Part shown: piece by piece, positions 24,597 through 33,841 of the stretch | Position numbering within the stretch: position 1 is the first letter of the stretch | Layout of the letters: each line of letters starts with the position of its first letter | From: Viridibacillus sp050279675 | GTDB lineage: Bacteria; Bacillota; Bacilli; Bacillales_A; Planococcaceae | Direction of reading: 5' to 3' | Assembly (NCBI RefSeq): GCF_050279675.1 | Contig: NZ_JBNNUK010000004.1 | Location: 62,001-126,000, forward strand | DNA: 64,000 nucleotides | The notes under the pieces: model-generated | Databases searched by the model: none | What the model saw: only the letters and a program-made list of their open reading frames with translations | Told to the model about the DNA's origin: nothing | Made by a program: the position numbers and the translations under genes

Positions 24597-25473
24597 CTAA
24601 AATTTTATTAACTTTTTTAACACGACCGCCAAATGTAATAACTAAAATACCACCGAGTAGCATGGCAACACCAATCCATGCCGTTACGCTTAAGTACTCA
24701 CCTACTAGAAATACGCCGAGTATAGCAGCGGTTAATGGTTCTCCGAGTGATAGTGTCACTGCTGAAGATGATGATATTTTTTGCAAGGCAGTTAAAAATA
24801 ACAAATACGCGATACTCGTATCGAACACGCCCATGAATGCTAATGGTAACCAGTTTGCACTTTGTCCGACCCATTCAATTCCATACACTAATGAGATTGG
24901 ACACAATAATAGCGCACTGATTGTAAATGTCATCGCTACTGCTGGCAATGCTTCTACTTTTTCCATTGATGCTTTGCTTACATGTGTATAGATTGCAAAA
25001 GCTGCTCCTGCACATAGAGCCATGGCAATACCTACCGGATTTACAGTTGCCTCTCCTTTATTTACAAACAATAATACACAACCAACTATCGCAAGTAATG
25101 TTGCTATTACCCATGTGAGTGTCGGTCTATTTTTGAAATAAAGCCAATCAATTAAACCTGCAAATACTGGAGAACTCCCAATTGTTACGACCGTTCCAAT
25201 TGCTACGCCAGTCAAACGTACCGATGAAAAAAATAATGGTTGGAACAGGGCCATCGATAGTGCCGCAAAAAATGTATACTTCCAAGCCCAATGGCGGAAT
25301 TTTATCTTTCTCATTAAAATAGCTATGCACAGTAAAGTGCCACCACCAACTGCTGATCGCATCATGGCAACAGTAAGAGGATTAATATCATCTGTTAAAA
25401 ATGTCTGTGTAGTACCAACTGTTCCCCATAAAACAGCTGCCAGCAATACAAAGGCATACGGTAATTTACTCAC
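24589..25473 (-). CDS. EamA-family (DMT superfamily) transporter
   Basis: 294 residues with ten membrane helices arranged as two EamA repeats (about residues 5-138 and 150-285). Marker motifs include AAVLWGTVGTTQTFL at the N-terminus and LSLGEPLTAAILGVFLVGE in the second repeat. Family members export amino acids or other metabolites; the substrate cannot be read from sequence. Ribosome site GGAGTGAGG precedes ATG. Single gene. Confidence 0.88.
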   Translation of the reverse strand: MSKLPYAFVLLAAVLWGTVGTTQTFLTDDINPLTVAMMRSAVGGGTLLCIAILMRKIKFRHWAWKYTFFAALSMALFQPLFFSSVRLTGVAIGTVVTIGSSPVFAGLIDWLYFKNRPTLTWVIATLLAIVGCVLLFVNKGEATVNPVGIAMALCAGAAFAIYTHVSKASMEKVEALPAVAMTFTISALLLCPISLVYGIEWVGQSANWLPLAFMGVFDTSIAYLLFLTALQKISSSSAVTLSLGEPLTAAILGVFLVGEYLSVTAWIGVAMLLGGILVITFGGRVKKVNKILAT

Positions 25474-25580
25474 TTAACACCTCACTCCTTATGTATTTTT
25501 TCATAAATATACCATAAATTCTGAAAGTTGAGGCAAACAGTTTCTTCTATTATAATGAAGGCAAAAGGAGGCATTGATCT

Positions 25581-25811
25581 ATGTACAAAACCGTCGCAGA
25601 TACAGCGAAAGATATCTCAATGCCAGAGCCACAAGTGATGCGTTACATCCTAGAAGGTCGCATTCATGCCGTTCACGATGGCGAACAATTTTTAATCAGC
25701 AGTGACCAATTTGAGCGTTACCATGAACAACTTGAACGTATCAAAGAAGAAATTGAAATTTGGAAGAACACGCCCATTCCAGAAGATATTGATATTAAAG
25801 ATGAAGACTAA
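25581..25811 (+). CDS. Small excisionase/MerR-like helix-turn-helix protein
   Basis: 76 residues: an N-terminal winged helix-turn-helix of the excisionase type (TVADTAKDISMPEPQVMRYI then LEGRIHAVHDGEQFLIS) and an acidic helical tail. Good AAAGGAGG ribosome site. No mobile-element genes are nearby, so despite the xis-like fold it is more likely a house-keeping regulator. It is followed by its own terminator. Confidence 0.8.
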   Translation: MYKTVADTAKDISMPEPQVMRYILEGRIHAVHDGEQFLISSDQFERYHEQLERIKEEIEIWKNTPIPEDIDIKDED

Positions 25812-25836
25812 AAGACAGCCAAGAGCTGTCTTTTTG
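25811..25836 (+). terminator. Terminator of the small HTH gene
   Basis: AAGACAGC/GCTGTCTT stem followed by TTTTTGATTT. Confidence 0.8.
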
Positions 25837-25860
25837 ATTTGGATTATATAGAGAGAAAAT

Positions 25861-25900
25861 TAAAACACCAATGGCATTTTACAATAGCCACTGGTGTTTA
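25861..25900 (-). terminator. Terminator of hom
   Basis: AAACACCAATGGC / GCCACTGGTGTTT (one mismatch-tolerant pair) with an 11-base loop, followed on the minus strand by TTTTAATTTT. Confidence 0.75.
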
Positions 25901-25944
25901 CGATATGTAGAAGCTAGCATCTGAATGCCGCAACCAATATTTAA

Positions 25945-26928
25945 TTAGATTGTAACAGGTGCTGTTTGTTTAGCTAGCATATCTGCATAATCTTCAACCA
26001 TTACACTTGCAGTTGGGAACATTCCCGCTCCTGGTCCTACAAGAGTTAGGGTCCCAATGTAGTTTGTATCAAGAGCAACAGCATTATTAACGCCTTCGAT
26101 TGAGTAAAGTGGATGTTCTGGACCAACTAGTTCAGGTCCTACTTTAGCAATTAACTCACCGTCTTCACCTAACTGTACATCCGCTACATGACGGTAACGT
26201 AAACCTTTCGCAGAAGCTTCTTCTACTTGCTCAGAAGTGATTTCAGTAATCCCAATTACATCAACATCTTCCCATCTTGGCTGTTTACCAAATGCTAATG
26301 CACTAAGAATCATAAGTTTTCGGAATGCATCTTGACCAGAAATATCGTTATACGGATCTGCTTCAGCATAACCAAGGTTTTGAGCATCTTTTAATACATC
26401 ATCGAATGCTAACCCTTCACTACGCATTTGAGTAAGGATGTAGTTTGATGTTCCATTCAAGATGCCTTGGATATGGTGTACATCATTTACACGTAAAATA
26501 TTTTGCATTGTTTTAATGACAGGAACACCACCAGCAGTTGTTGCTTCGTAGCCCACTTGTACGCCATATTGCTTCGCTTTTTCTTGTAAAACTAAACCAT
26601 GTTTAGAGAACATTACTTTGTTAGCTGTAATAACGTTACAACCATTTTCAATTGCAAGTGATGAATATTTAAATGCTGGTTCTTCCCCAACTATTGCTTC
26701 AAATACAACTTGTAAATCTGGAATAGCTAAAATTTCTTCAAAGTTATCTGTAATTAACTCTTGTGGTGCATTTGAACGTGGTTTAGTCACGTCACGCACT
26801 AAAATTTTAGCAATTTCAATATCTACTCCTAATGTTTCCTTAAACTGTTCACGCTTTTCATTAATGATATGATAAATGCCTTGCCCTACAGTACCAAATC
26901 CTAGTATTGCTACCTTTACTGCTGCCAT
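25945..26928 (-). CDS. hom: Homoserine dehydrogenase (short form, no ACT domain)
   Basis: Reduces aspartate semialdehyde to homoserine, the branch-point precursor of methionine and threonine. 327 residues. NAD(P)-binding ILGFGTVGQGIY at the N-terminus, ANKVMFSKHG (lysine), GILNGTSNYILTQM, and the catalytic stretch LGYAEADPYNDISGQDA near residue 205. ATG 26928 is preceded by GGAGG at 8 bases. Most Bacillus Hom proteins have about 430 residues with a C-terminal ACT domain for feedback control; here the protein ends after the catalytic domain, so threonine inhibition may be lost. Confidence 0.93.
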   Translation of the reverse strand: MAAVKVAILGFGTVGQGIYHIINEKREQFKETLGVDIEIAKILVRDVTKPRSNAPQELITDNFEEILAIPDLQVVFEAIVGEEPAFKYSSLAIENGCNVITANKVMFSKHGLVLQEKAKQYGVQVGYEATTAGGVPVIKTMQNILRVNDVHHIQGILNGTSNYILTQMRSEGLAFDDVLKDAQNLGYAEADPYNDISGQDAFRKLMILSALAFGKQPRWEDVDVIGITEITSEQVEEASAKGLRYRHVADVQLGEDGELIAKVGPELVGPEHPLYSIEGVNNAVALDTNYIGTLTLVGPGAGMFPTASVMVEDYADMLAKQTAPVTI

Positions 26929-27420
26929 ATGATCGCCTCCAAAAATAATATTACAATCGTACACTCAATTTCCAAATTGTTTTTAAAATCTATCTAGCAT
27001 TGATGACATCAAAGTCAGGTGTTAAAACTCATTTTGTAGTTCCAATTCTGTCTGTGTTTCAGCACATCACCATATGATATGGACTTCCAATTAATTCAGA
27101 GAATAAGACGTATCGCTATTTACTAATTATGTTGCTGTACAACTGTATTGATCTCCTTTACAGCGTATCTCACCCATAATCCCCTTACGAATAGTTTTTC
27201 AAATAGCGTTTAGCAATTTTATCAATTACTAATACACTGTGCTTCAATTTTTTTACTTATTGATGATTCTAGACTATAAATGAACAGATTACAAGAAAAA
27301 TCTTTCCTGGAAGGACAATTGTTTTTCTCAGAAGGTCATATAAGATGAGAATAACAACACTTTAGCTGTATTTTGAAATTTAAGATTAAATGTCACTAGT
27401 TTTAAAATAACGATTTAAAA
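26929..27420. other. Non-coding gap upstream of hom
   Basis: About 490 bases, AT-rich. I see no ORF with a ribosome site, no riboswitch and no strong hairpin. A minus-strand frame gives short peptide-like stretches broken by several stops (about 27040-27260), which may be decayed coding sequence but is not above chance. Confidence 0.6.
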
Positions 27421-27457
27421 AGAAAAAAGGACGACATAATGCCCCTCGTCATCCTTT
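27421..27457 (-). terminator. Terminator of metY
   Basis: AAAGGACGAC / GTCATCCTTT (one G-T pair) stem, followed on the minus strand by a T-rich tract. Confidence 0.7.
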
Positions 27458-27486
27458 GTCTTAGCCTTTTCTTCATTAATAAATAC

Positions 27487-28785
27487 TTACTTTGTTACAA
27501 CAGCTTCTGTTACTTTTGCAAAAGCATTATCTAGTGCTTCAATAATATCCTCAATTGCTTCTAAACCAATTGATAAACGGACAAGTTCTTCAGATACACC
27601 CGCTAGAACTAATTCTTCTGCACTTAATTGTTGGTGTGTTGTAGATGCTGGATGGATAATTAACGACCGTGCATCACCAACATTTGCTACATGCGAGAAT
27701 AACTCAATGTTATCAATTAACTGGCGACCAGCTTCACGACCACCTTTAATACCGAATGTTAATACTGAGCCAAAGCCATTTTTTAAATACTTTTTCGCAT
27801 TTTCATGAGTGGCACTGTCTTCAAATCCATTGAAGCTAACCCACTCAACATTTTCATGACCACGCAAGTATTCAGCTACTTTTTGAGCATTCTCATTATG
27901 TCGTGGTACACGTAAATGTAATGTTTCAAGTCCTTGAATTAACTGGAATGCATTGTCAGGACTTAATGTTGGACCAAAATCACGTAGCAATTGTACGCGT
28001 AATCGAGTTGCGAATGCAGCACTTGCAGTATCAACACCGTAGCGAATACCATGGTAAGATGCATCTGGCTCTGTATAGTCAGGGAATTTCCCTTGTGTCC
28101 AATCAAATTTACCAGCATCGACAGCAACACCACCGATTACTGTACCATGGCCACCAATCCATTTTGTTGCAGAGTGCACTACAATATCAGCACCGAACGC
28201 TATTGGATTTGAACCATATGGTGATGGAAATGTATTATCAACAATTAATGGAATCTCATTTTCATGTGCGATATTTGCCAAAGCTTCAATATCCACTACA
28301 GTTAAACTCGGATTACCGATTGTTTCCACATAAATTGCTTTTGTATTTTCTTGAATCGCTGTACGGAAATTTTCTGGGTCTCTTTCATCTACAAATGAAG
28401 CTGTAATGCCATAGCGTGGTAAAGTATTGGCTAACAAATTATATGTACCGCCATATAAACTACCTGAAGCAACAATATGATCGCCTGCACGCGCAATATT
28501 TAAAATTGAAAACGAAATAGCAGCCATTCCTGAAGATAGTGCTACTGCCGCTGTTCCACCTTCTAATAGAGCAACGCGTTTTTCAAATACATCGACAGTT
28601 GGGTTCATAATACGAGAATAAATATTACCGGGTTCTTCAAGTGCAAATAGTTTTTGAGCATGCTCCGTACTATTAAAAGCATAAGCAGTTGTACGATAAA
28701 TTGGTACAGCACGAGCACCTGTTGTTGGATCTGCCACTTGGCCACCGTGTAATAATAAAGTTTCTGGACGTAAATTTGTCATCAT
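27487..28785 (-). CDS. metY: O-acetylhomoserine sulfhydrylase (MetY)
   Basis: PLP-dependent Cys/Met-metabolism enzyme making homocysteine from O-acetylhomoserine and sulfide. 432 residues. The PLP lysine is in VVHSATKWIGGHG near residue 210; GGTAAVALSSGMAA near 78 and SLYGGTYNL near 108 are family marks, and the length (about 430) fits MetY rather than the shorter MetB/MetC. Start at ATG 28785 or 28782, both within range of AGGAGG (28791-28796). A SAM-I riboswitch and terminator precede it, so it is shut off when S-adenosylmethionine is plentiful. Homoserine is supplied by hom next door. Confidence 0.95.
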   Translation of the reverse strand: MMTNLRPETLLLHGGQVADPTTGARAVPIYRTTAYAFNSTEHAQKLFALEEPGNIYSRIMNPTVDVFEKRVALLEGGTAAVALSSGMAAISFSILNIARAGDHIVASGSLYGGTYNLLANTLPRYGITASFVDERDPENFRTAIQENTKAIYVETIGNPSLTVVDIEALANIAHENEIPLIVDNTFPSPYGSNPIAFGADIVVHSATKWIGGHGTVIGGVAVDAGKFDWTQGKFPDYTEPDASYHGIRYGVDTASAAFATRLRVQLLRDFGPTLSPDNAFQLIQGLETLHLRVPRHNENAQKVAEYLRGHENVEWVSFNGFEDSATHENAKKYLKNGFGSVLTFGIKGGREAGRQLIDNIELFSHVANVGDARSLIIHPASTTHQQLSAEELVLAGVSEELVRLSIGLEAIEDIIEALDNAFAKVTEAVVTK

Positions 28786-28847
28786 TCATTCCTCCTAAAT
28801 GTTTTTTTGAGATGGCAAATCGGAGGTGTGAGGAGGATTTTTTGGAA

Positions 28848-28879
28848 AAATAAAAACCCTCTTCGCTAAGAAGAGGGTT
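28848..28879 (-). terminator. Expression-platform terminator of the SAM riboswitch
   Basis: Perfect AACCCTCTT/AAGAGGGTT stem with a 7-base loop and following T-run on the minus strand, between aptamer and metY. Confidence 0.88.
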
Positions 28880-28892
28880 GCATAAGCAATTT

Positions 28893-29025
28893 TTCCTCCC
28901 CTTATCTGTCAGATCCGATTAAAAATCTGTAGGAATTAGCACCATTGTGAGTTCGTCACTCACCGGTTGCTGGGCATCGCAGGGCCTATCCCTCCGCCGC
29001 TCTTGATAAGAGTATTTGATTCAGT
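28893..29025 (-). promoter_or_regulatory. SAM-I (S-box) riboswitch controlling metY
   Basis: On the minus strand the S-box blocks are complete: CTTATCAAGAG, GGCGGAGGGA, GGCCCTGCGATGCCCAGCAA, GGTGCTAATTCCTACAG and CAGATAAGGGG. P1 is formed by CTTATC and GATAAG. Confidence 0.96.
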
Positions 29026-29040
29026 TCCATCTTGTTGACA

Positions 29041-29070
29041 AGTATAGAAGATATCTCGAACTAATGTCAA
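29041..29070 (-). promoter_or_regulatory. SigA promoter of the metY transcript
   Basis: Minus strand TTGACA (29065-29070), 18-bp spacer, TATACT (29041-29046), just upstream of the SAM riboswitch. Confidence 0.75.
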
Positions 29071-29211
29071 TACTTTTATTTGTTTTTTCTGAACATTAAA
29101 TTTAATAGCTATGATTTTATGAAAGATGAATTTAATTTAAGTAGACTTTAAAATATGTTAGCCTAAAGATAGAAAATAAATATATATTATTTAACAAAGG
29201 GGATTCAGATA

Positions 29212-29943
29212 ATGACAAGAGAATTACTACGTAGTCACGCTTCTGTACGTAAATATACAGGCGAACTTATTTCTAAAGAAGTAGTTTTAGATTTAATTGA
29301 AACAGCACAAATGGCAGCGAGCTCGCATTTCGTACAAGCTTATAGCGTTATTTGGGTTACAGATGAAGATAAGAAGAAAAAACTTGGAGAACTTTCTAAT
29401 AATGAATTCCAATTCGGAACAGCGGGTGCTTCATTTTTATTTTGTGTAGATTTTAAACGACTGCAGGTTGCGGGACAAAAGAATGGTGTAGAAATTATTG
29501 CTGATACTGCAGAGAACGTACTTGTGGGTGTAGCAGATGTTGCACTTTTCGCTCAAAACTTCGTTATTGCTGCTGAAGACCAAGGTTACGGTATTTGTTA
29601 TATTGGTGGAGCGCGTAATAATCCAAAAGAAATTAGTGAATTATTTGGTCTTCCTGAATACGTATTCCCATTGTTTGCTATGACGATTGGTGTACCTACG
29701 AAACGTAATGAAACAAAACCTCGTTTACCAGTTCAAGCTGTACTACATGAAAACAATTATGATGTAGAACAATATGACACATTGTTAGATGAGTATGATG
29801 CAACAATGGAAGGTTACTATGCAAGTCGTGGGTCGAATCGTAAAATGGCCAATTGGACAAAACAAATGGCGGATTTCTTAATAGAACAGCGTCGACCACA
29901 TATCAATGAATTTTTAGCACAAAAAGGCTTCACTTGGAAGTAA
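29212..29943 (+). CDS. NADPH-dependent nitroreductase/flavin reductase (NfsA/NfrA-like)
   Basis: 243 residues of the FMN-binding nitroreductase superfamily, Frp/NfsA branch. Visible are the N-terminal RSHASVRKYTGE (FMN phosphate contact), QMAASSHFVQAYS, the FMN stretch GICYIGGARNNP near residue 148, and the C-terminal ANWTKQMADFL helix. Such enzymes reduce nitro compounds, quinones or flavins. Ribosome site AAAGGGG precedes ATG. Single gene with a terminator downstream. Confidence 0.88.
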   Translation: MTRELLRSHASVRKYTGELISKEVVLDLIETAQMAASSHFVQAYSVIWVTDEDKKKKLGELSNNEFQFGTAGASFLFCVDFKRLQVAGQKNGVEIIADTAENVLVGVADVALFAQNFVIAAEDQGYGICYIGGARNNPKEISELFGLPEYVFPLFAMTIGVPTKRNETKPRLPVQAVLHENNYDVEQYDTLLDEYDATMEGYYASRGSNRKMANWTKQMADFLIEQRRPHINEFLAQKGFTWK

Positions 29944-29950
29944 GGGACAT

Positions 29951-29994
29951 AGCTCCGAAATTAGGGATACCTAGTTTTAGAGCTTTTCTTTTTG
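29951..29994 (+). terminator. Terminator of the nitroreductase gene
   Basis: Hairpin AGCTC...GAGCT with inner TAGG/CCTA pairing, followed by TTTTCTTTTTG. Confidence 0.65.
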
Positions 29995-30056
29995 AGTTCA
30001 ACCTATTATAAGTTGTTTTACTACACCTCAATTCTTTCACCTATTTATAATCCCAT

Positions 30057-30085
30057 TAAAAAACCTGCCACTATTTAGTGGCAGG
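30057..30085 (-). terminator. Terminator of the 561-residue membrane protein gene
   Basis: CCTGCCACT/AGTGGCAGG with a 4-base loop, followed on the minus strand by six T. Confidence 0.85.
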
Positions 30086-30093
30086 CAGGCATT

Positions 30094-31779
30094 TTATTCT
30101 TTTACTAAACCTTCAATTACTAGCTCTTTTACAGGTAGGAAGACTTCGCCTGAATTGATATATTTCACTTCGACTGTGTCACCTTCTTGTAGATAAATTG
30201 CTAGTGGTACAACTTCTGAGCTGACGCTATAGTTATCTTTGTTATCTAACATAAACGACACTGTTGTAAAGTCGCCATTTTTTTCTTTATAAACGCGGAC
30301 AATTTTTCCTTTAATAGTAGCTTGCTCTTGCTTAGAGCTACCGTTTACTGAACTGCCTCCACGACTTAGGATAGCTTTATATTGTCTTAATGCCTCATTT
30401 GGAGTAGCTCCTGAAACTGAAAGCTCAGGATTAGCAGCTGAGACGATGAAATAATTTTGTAAGAAACCGTTTGAATCGAGCACTGGTGTTAACCAGCTTG
30501 CTTCACCATAGAAGTTGTAGATGATTGGCATTTGACCATGCCACTTTTTCTCGATAAATTTCTTTTCGATTATTTGTAATGCTCCTTGAGAATCCATGTA
30601 CGCTTCCTCTTGGTTCCCCGTGTAATACGTTGCCTCTCCAGTTCGGCCATTTGTTAATGAATAACCGAGCATTGAATCGACACCTTCTTTAGGACTTGTA
30701 AAATCTGTGAAGTAGTACATATCACCATTTTCATCAAAGATTGGGCTAACATTAGCTTCCGTTCCTTCATCCGAAGGTAATTTCACATCTTTTTTCCCAA
30801 ATTTACTATTCCAGAAACCGTGAACATAGTTACCAAAATAGCTATTTTGAAGGCTTACTGCTTCCGGTGAAACTGCACCGTCGATAAATGTTGGTACATC
30901 TTTTAAAGCAAATGTCTGAGATTTACCTGTTTTTGCATCGACCATAACAATACCTTCTGCATCAAAGCCGTTACGCGCTGTGATGAATTTCCCATATGAA
31001 CGAATATAATATGGTTTACCATTATCATCAACTTCAAGTTGAGGCTCACCGTAGAAAATTTTCGTTGGATTTTCTAAACGAATATGACGCTCAACATTAT
31101 TGTTTAAAAATGAAGAAGTTGTATATTTCATTTCTGATTTGATGAACTTTGGATTATCTGAAGAATCAGTAGCACTCATTTTAAAATAACCTGGTGTTAC
31201 TTTCCCCTTCGTCCATTTAAAGAAGCCTGAGAATTCAACAGGCGCAATATACACAAATTCGCCGTTAACCTTCTGAATTTGCAAACTACCTAATTCATAG
31301 TAGCTTGTATTTGGTACTTGGCTAAAAGCCTTTTTCATTTTATTACGAGCAAATTTTGGCGGTACGCTTGCAGGTGTTTTTGTTTCATCAAATGCCTTCA
31401 GTTCCACTTTTTGTGTCATTTCAGCTGATGTGTATTTTTCATTTGCATTAAATAATGGCGCTGCCAAAATATATACACCAAAACCTAAGCTTCCTAAAAA
31501 CAGAATACCTTTCAAATTACGTTCTATACCACTTGCAGACCAAGCTCCAAGCGCTGTTAAAACAATTATCACTGGCCATAAAAGTGTCCAATTTTGATCA
31601 ATTATTAGAACATAGTAAATTGTTGCTGTCGCTATAAATGCAACTATGAATACGAAAATAAAGAATTGGATTTTGAATTTAGCTTTCAAATCTCCATCTT
31701 TTGTTTTACTTGTTATCGGTACGATTAATAGTCCAGCTACTGCTGCAACTATCGCCGACATTATTAATGTAGCAATCAT
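30094..31779 (-). CDS. Conserved membrane protein of unknown function
   Basis: 561 residues. The first ~110 carry four membrane helices; the remaining ~450 form a soluble, beta-rich external domain with repeated small-residue strands (for example QLEVDDNGKPYYIRSYGKF, ANVSPIFDENGDMYYFTDF, TPVLDSNGFLQNYFIV), reminiscent of repeat blades. The last ~75 residues look like an OB-type small beta domain (TIKGKIVRVYKEKNGDF, EGDTVEVKYI). I do not recognise a characterised family. ATG 31779 is 9 bases after AAAGG; the ATG at 31788 overlaps that site. Single gene with its own terminator. Confidence 0.75.
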   Translation of the reverse strand: MIATLIMSAIVAAVAGLLIVPITSKTKDGDLKAKFKIQFFIFVFIVAFIATATIYYVLIIDQNWTLLWPVIIVLTALGAWSASGIERNLKGILFLGSLGFGVYILAAPLFNANEKYTSAEMTQKVELKAFDETKTPASVPPKFARNKMKKAFSQVPNTSYYELGSLQIQKVNGEFVYIAPVEFSGFFKWTKGKVTPGYFKMSATDSSDNPKFIKSEMKYTTSSFLNNNVERHIRLENPTKIFYGEPQLEVDDNGKPYYIRSYGKFITARNGFDAEGIVMVDAKTGKSQTFALKDVPTFIDGAVSPEAVSLQNSYFGNYVHGFWNSKFGKKDVKLPSDEGTEANVSPIFDENGDMYYFTDFTSPKEGVDSMLGYSLTNGRTGEATYYTGNQEEAYMDSQGALQIIEKKFIEKKWHGQMPIIYNFYGEASWLTPVLDSNGFLQNYFIVSAANPELSVSGATPNEALRQYKAILSRGGSSVNGSSKQEQATIKGKIVRVYKEKNGDFTTVSFMLDNKDNYSVSSEVVPLAIYLQEGDTVEVKYINSGEVFLPVKELVIEGLVKE

Positions 31780-31903
31780 TTTGATCATCCTTTCACATAT
31801 CTATTTTACGATACAATCTTCAGAAAGTTTCAGTTATATTTAATAAAAGAAAGGTTTTATTTATTTTAAGCAAGAATACTATTTAATGAAAGGAGGTGAG
31901 AAT

Positions 31904-32554
31904 ATGAAACAAAAGATTCTCATTAGCTTAATCATAATTTTAGGCATCATTTATATTTTCTTTATACCTGCTGAACCTACTATTGTGAAACTAAGCTTTA
32001 AAATTATTCCAATGCTTCTCATTATTTGGTTAGCTTCTCTTCAAAAAGCATCTCCCAATACAAGTTATAAAACTTGGTTACTACTCGGTTTATTCTTTTG
32101 CATGATTGGCGACGCAACACTCCAATGGTTTTTATTAGGTTTAACTAGTTTTTTAATTGGCCATATTTGCTACATCGTTGCATTTATACAACTTAAAGAA
32201 AAAGTGATTGCTAAACCTGCAGCTACCCTTTTATTACTTTATGGAGGGTTTATGGTTATTTGGATTGCTGGGACTGTTTTTAAATCTGGAGACATCATAT
32301 TAGGTGTTGCTGTTATCGCATATATCACTGTTATTTTAACAATGGGATGGACAGCTATTCAGACAAACTCGAAGCTTGCTACAATTGGAGCACTATCATT
32401 TATTTTCTCAGATTCAATTTTATCGATTAATATGTTCATTACTGATGTACCTTTTTCTCATGCACTTATTATGGTGAGCTATTACGGTGCTCAGCTATTA
32501 TTTGCTATTAGTATTTCTTATTATTCCGTCATCCGAAAGAAAGTGTTAGAATAA
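31904..32554 (+). CDS. YhhN-family membrane protein (lysoplasmalogenase-like)
   Basis: 216 residues with about eight membrane helices and the YhhN-family marks GDATLQWF (near residue 68) and FSDSILSINMF (near 170), both containing the conserved acidic residues. Eukaryotic and some bacterial members cleave lysoplasmalogens; the activity here is inferred only. ATG 31904 follows AAAGGAGGTGAG; an ATG at 31886 lies upstream of that site and is ignored. Probably co-transcribed with pepT, 35 bases downstream. Confidence 0.82.
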   Translation: MKQKILISLIIILGIIYIFFIPAEPTIVKLSFKIIPMLLIIWLASLQKASPNTSYKTWLLLGLFFCMIGDATLQWFLLGLTSFLIGHICYIVAFIQLKEKVIAKPAATLLLLYGGFMVIWIAGTVFKSGDIILGVAVIAYITVILTMGWTAIQTNSKLATIGALSFIFSDSILSINMFITDVPFSHALIMVSYYGAQLLFAISISYYSVIRKKVLE

Positions 32555-32589
32555 TGACAATGCTTTTACAATAAGGGGGATATTCCAAA

Positions 32590-33816
32590 ATGAAAGAAAC
32601 CGTGATTGAAAGACTAGTACGTTATGCACAAATTGACACACAATCTGATGCTGAAAGCGAAACAACTCCATCAACTGAAAAACAATGGGATCTACTTCAT
32701 GTACTTGAGAAAGAATTGGCCGAAATCGGTATGACTGAAATATCTCTTGATGAAAATGGATATCTATTTGCTACACTACCAGCTAATTCAGACAAACGAT
32801 TACCAACAATTGGTTTCCTAGCACACGTTGATACAACTACTGATTATACTGGTACAAATGTTAAACCACAGCGTCACGACAATTACGATGGTGGAGATAT
32901 TCAATTAAATGAAAACACAGTTCTATCTCCCAAAAACTCACCAGAGCTTGCCAATTATGTAGGGCAAACATTGATCACTACTGATGGTACTACACTACTT
33001 GGTGCTGATGATAAAGCGGGTATTGTTGAAATTATGACAGCTATGGAATATTTAATTGCTAATCCTGATATTAAACATGGTAAAATCCGAGTTGCCTTCA
33101 CACCTGATGAAGAAATCGGCCGTGGACCACATAAATTTGATGTTGAAGCATTTAATGCTGATTTCGCTTATACAATGGATGGTGGTCCATTAGGTGAATT
33201 ACAGTACGAGAGCTTCAACGCAGCTGGAGTAAAAGTAAAAACTTTCGGTGTGAGTGTACACCCAGGCTCTGCCAAAGATAAAATGGTCAACGCTATTACA
33301 ATGGCTATTAAATTCCAATCTTATATGCCTGCAGATGAAGTACCCGAGAAAACATCTGATCATGAAGGTTTCATTCACCTAATGAACTTCAACGCCCATA
33401 TCGAAGAAGCAAGACTTTCTTATATCATTCGATACTTTGACCGAGAAGAATTTGAATCAAGAAAACAATTATTTAAAGAAGCTGAAGCTAAAATTAAAGC
33501 TGAATTCGGTGAAGATGCCATTACTATTGAAATAGCAGATCAATACTATAATATGGCCGAAAAAATTGAACCACAAAAAGAAATTGTTGATGTAGCCTTT
33601 AAAGCAATGGAAAATCTAGATATCAAACCTTTAATTTTGCCAGTACGTGGTGGTACAGATGGATCTCAACTCTCATATATGGGAATGCCTACTCCGAATA
33701 TCTTCGCTGGTGGCGAAAATATGCATGGTAAATTCGAGTATGTCTCTGCTGAAACAATGGTTAAAGCTACTGAAGTTATCATAGAAATTGTCCAATTATT
33801 TGAACAACAGGCATAA
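32590..33816 (+). CDS. pepT: Peptidase T (tripeptide aminopeptidase)
   Basis: Zinc aminopeptidase of family M20B that releases the N-terminal residue of tripeptides in the cytoplasm. 408 residues. Metal and catalytic motifs are intact: LAHVDTTTDY (His/Asp), LLGADDKAGI (bridging Asp), TPDEEIGRG (catalytic Glu), YTMDGG, and NIFAGGENMHGKFEY (His). ATG follows AAGGGGG. Co-transcribed with the YhhN gene before and the exporter after. Confidence 0.95.
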   Translation: MKETVIERLVRYAQIDTQSDAESETTPSTEKQWDLLHVLEKELAEIGMTEISLDENGYLFATLPANSDKRLPTIGFLAHVDTTTDYTGTNVKPQRHDNYDGGDIQLNENTVLSPKNSPELANYVGQTLITTDGTTLLGADDKAGIVEIMTAMEYLIANPDIKHGKIRVAFTPDEEIGRGPHKFDVEAFNADFAYTMDGGPLGELQYESFNAAGVKVKTFGVSVHPGSAKDKMVNAITMAIKFQSYMPADEVPEKTSDHEGFIHLMNFNAHIEEARLSYIIRYFDREEFESRKQLFKEAEAKIKAEFGEDAITIEIADQYYNMAEKIEPQKEIVDVAFKAMENLDIKPLILPVRGGTDGSQLSYMGMPTPNIFAGGENMHGKFEYVSAETMVKATEVIIEIVQLFEQQA

Positions 33817-33841
33817 AGTGTATTAATAGGTAGGTGGTATT

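Noticed and set aside
25581..25811. Excisionase-like protein as sign of a prophage or integrative element
   Set aside because: No integrase, repressor or phage genes nearby; flanked by house-keeping genes with normal terminators.
27040..27260. Minus-strand frame with protein-like pieces interrupted by several stops upstream of hom
   Set aside because: The number of stops is what random AT-rich DNA gives; no family recognised.
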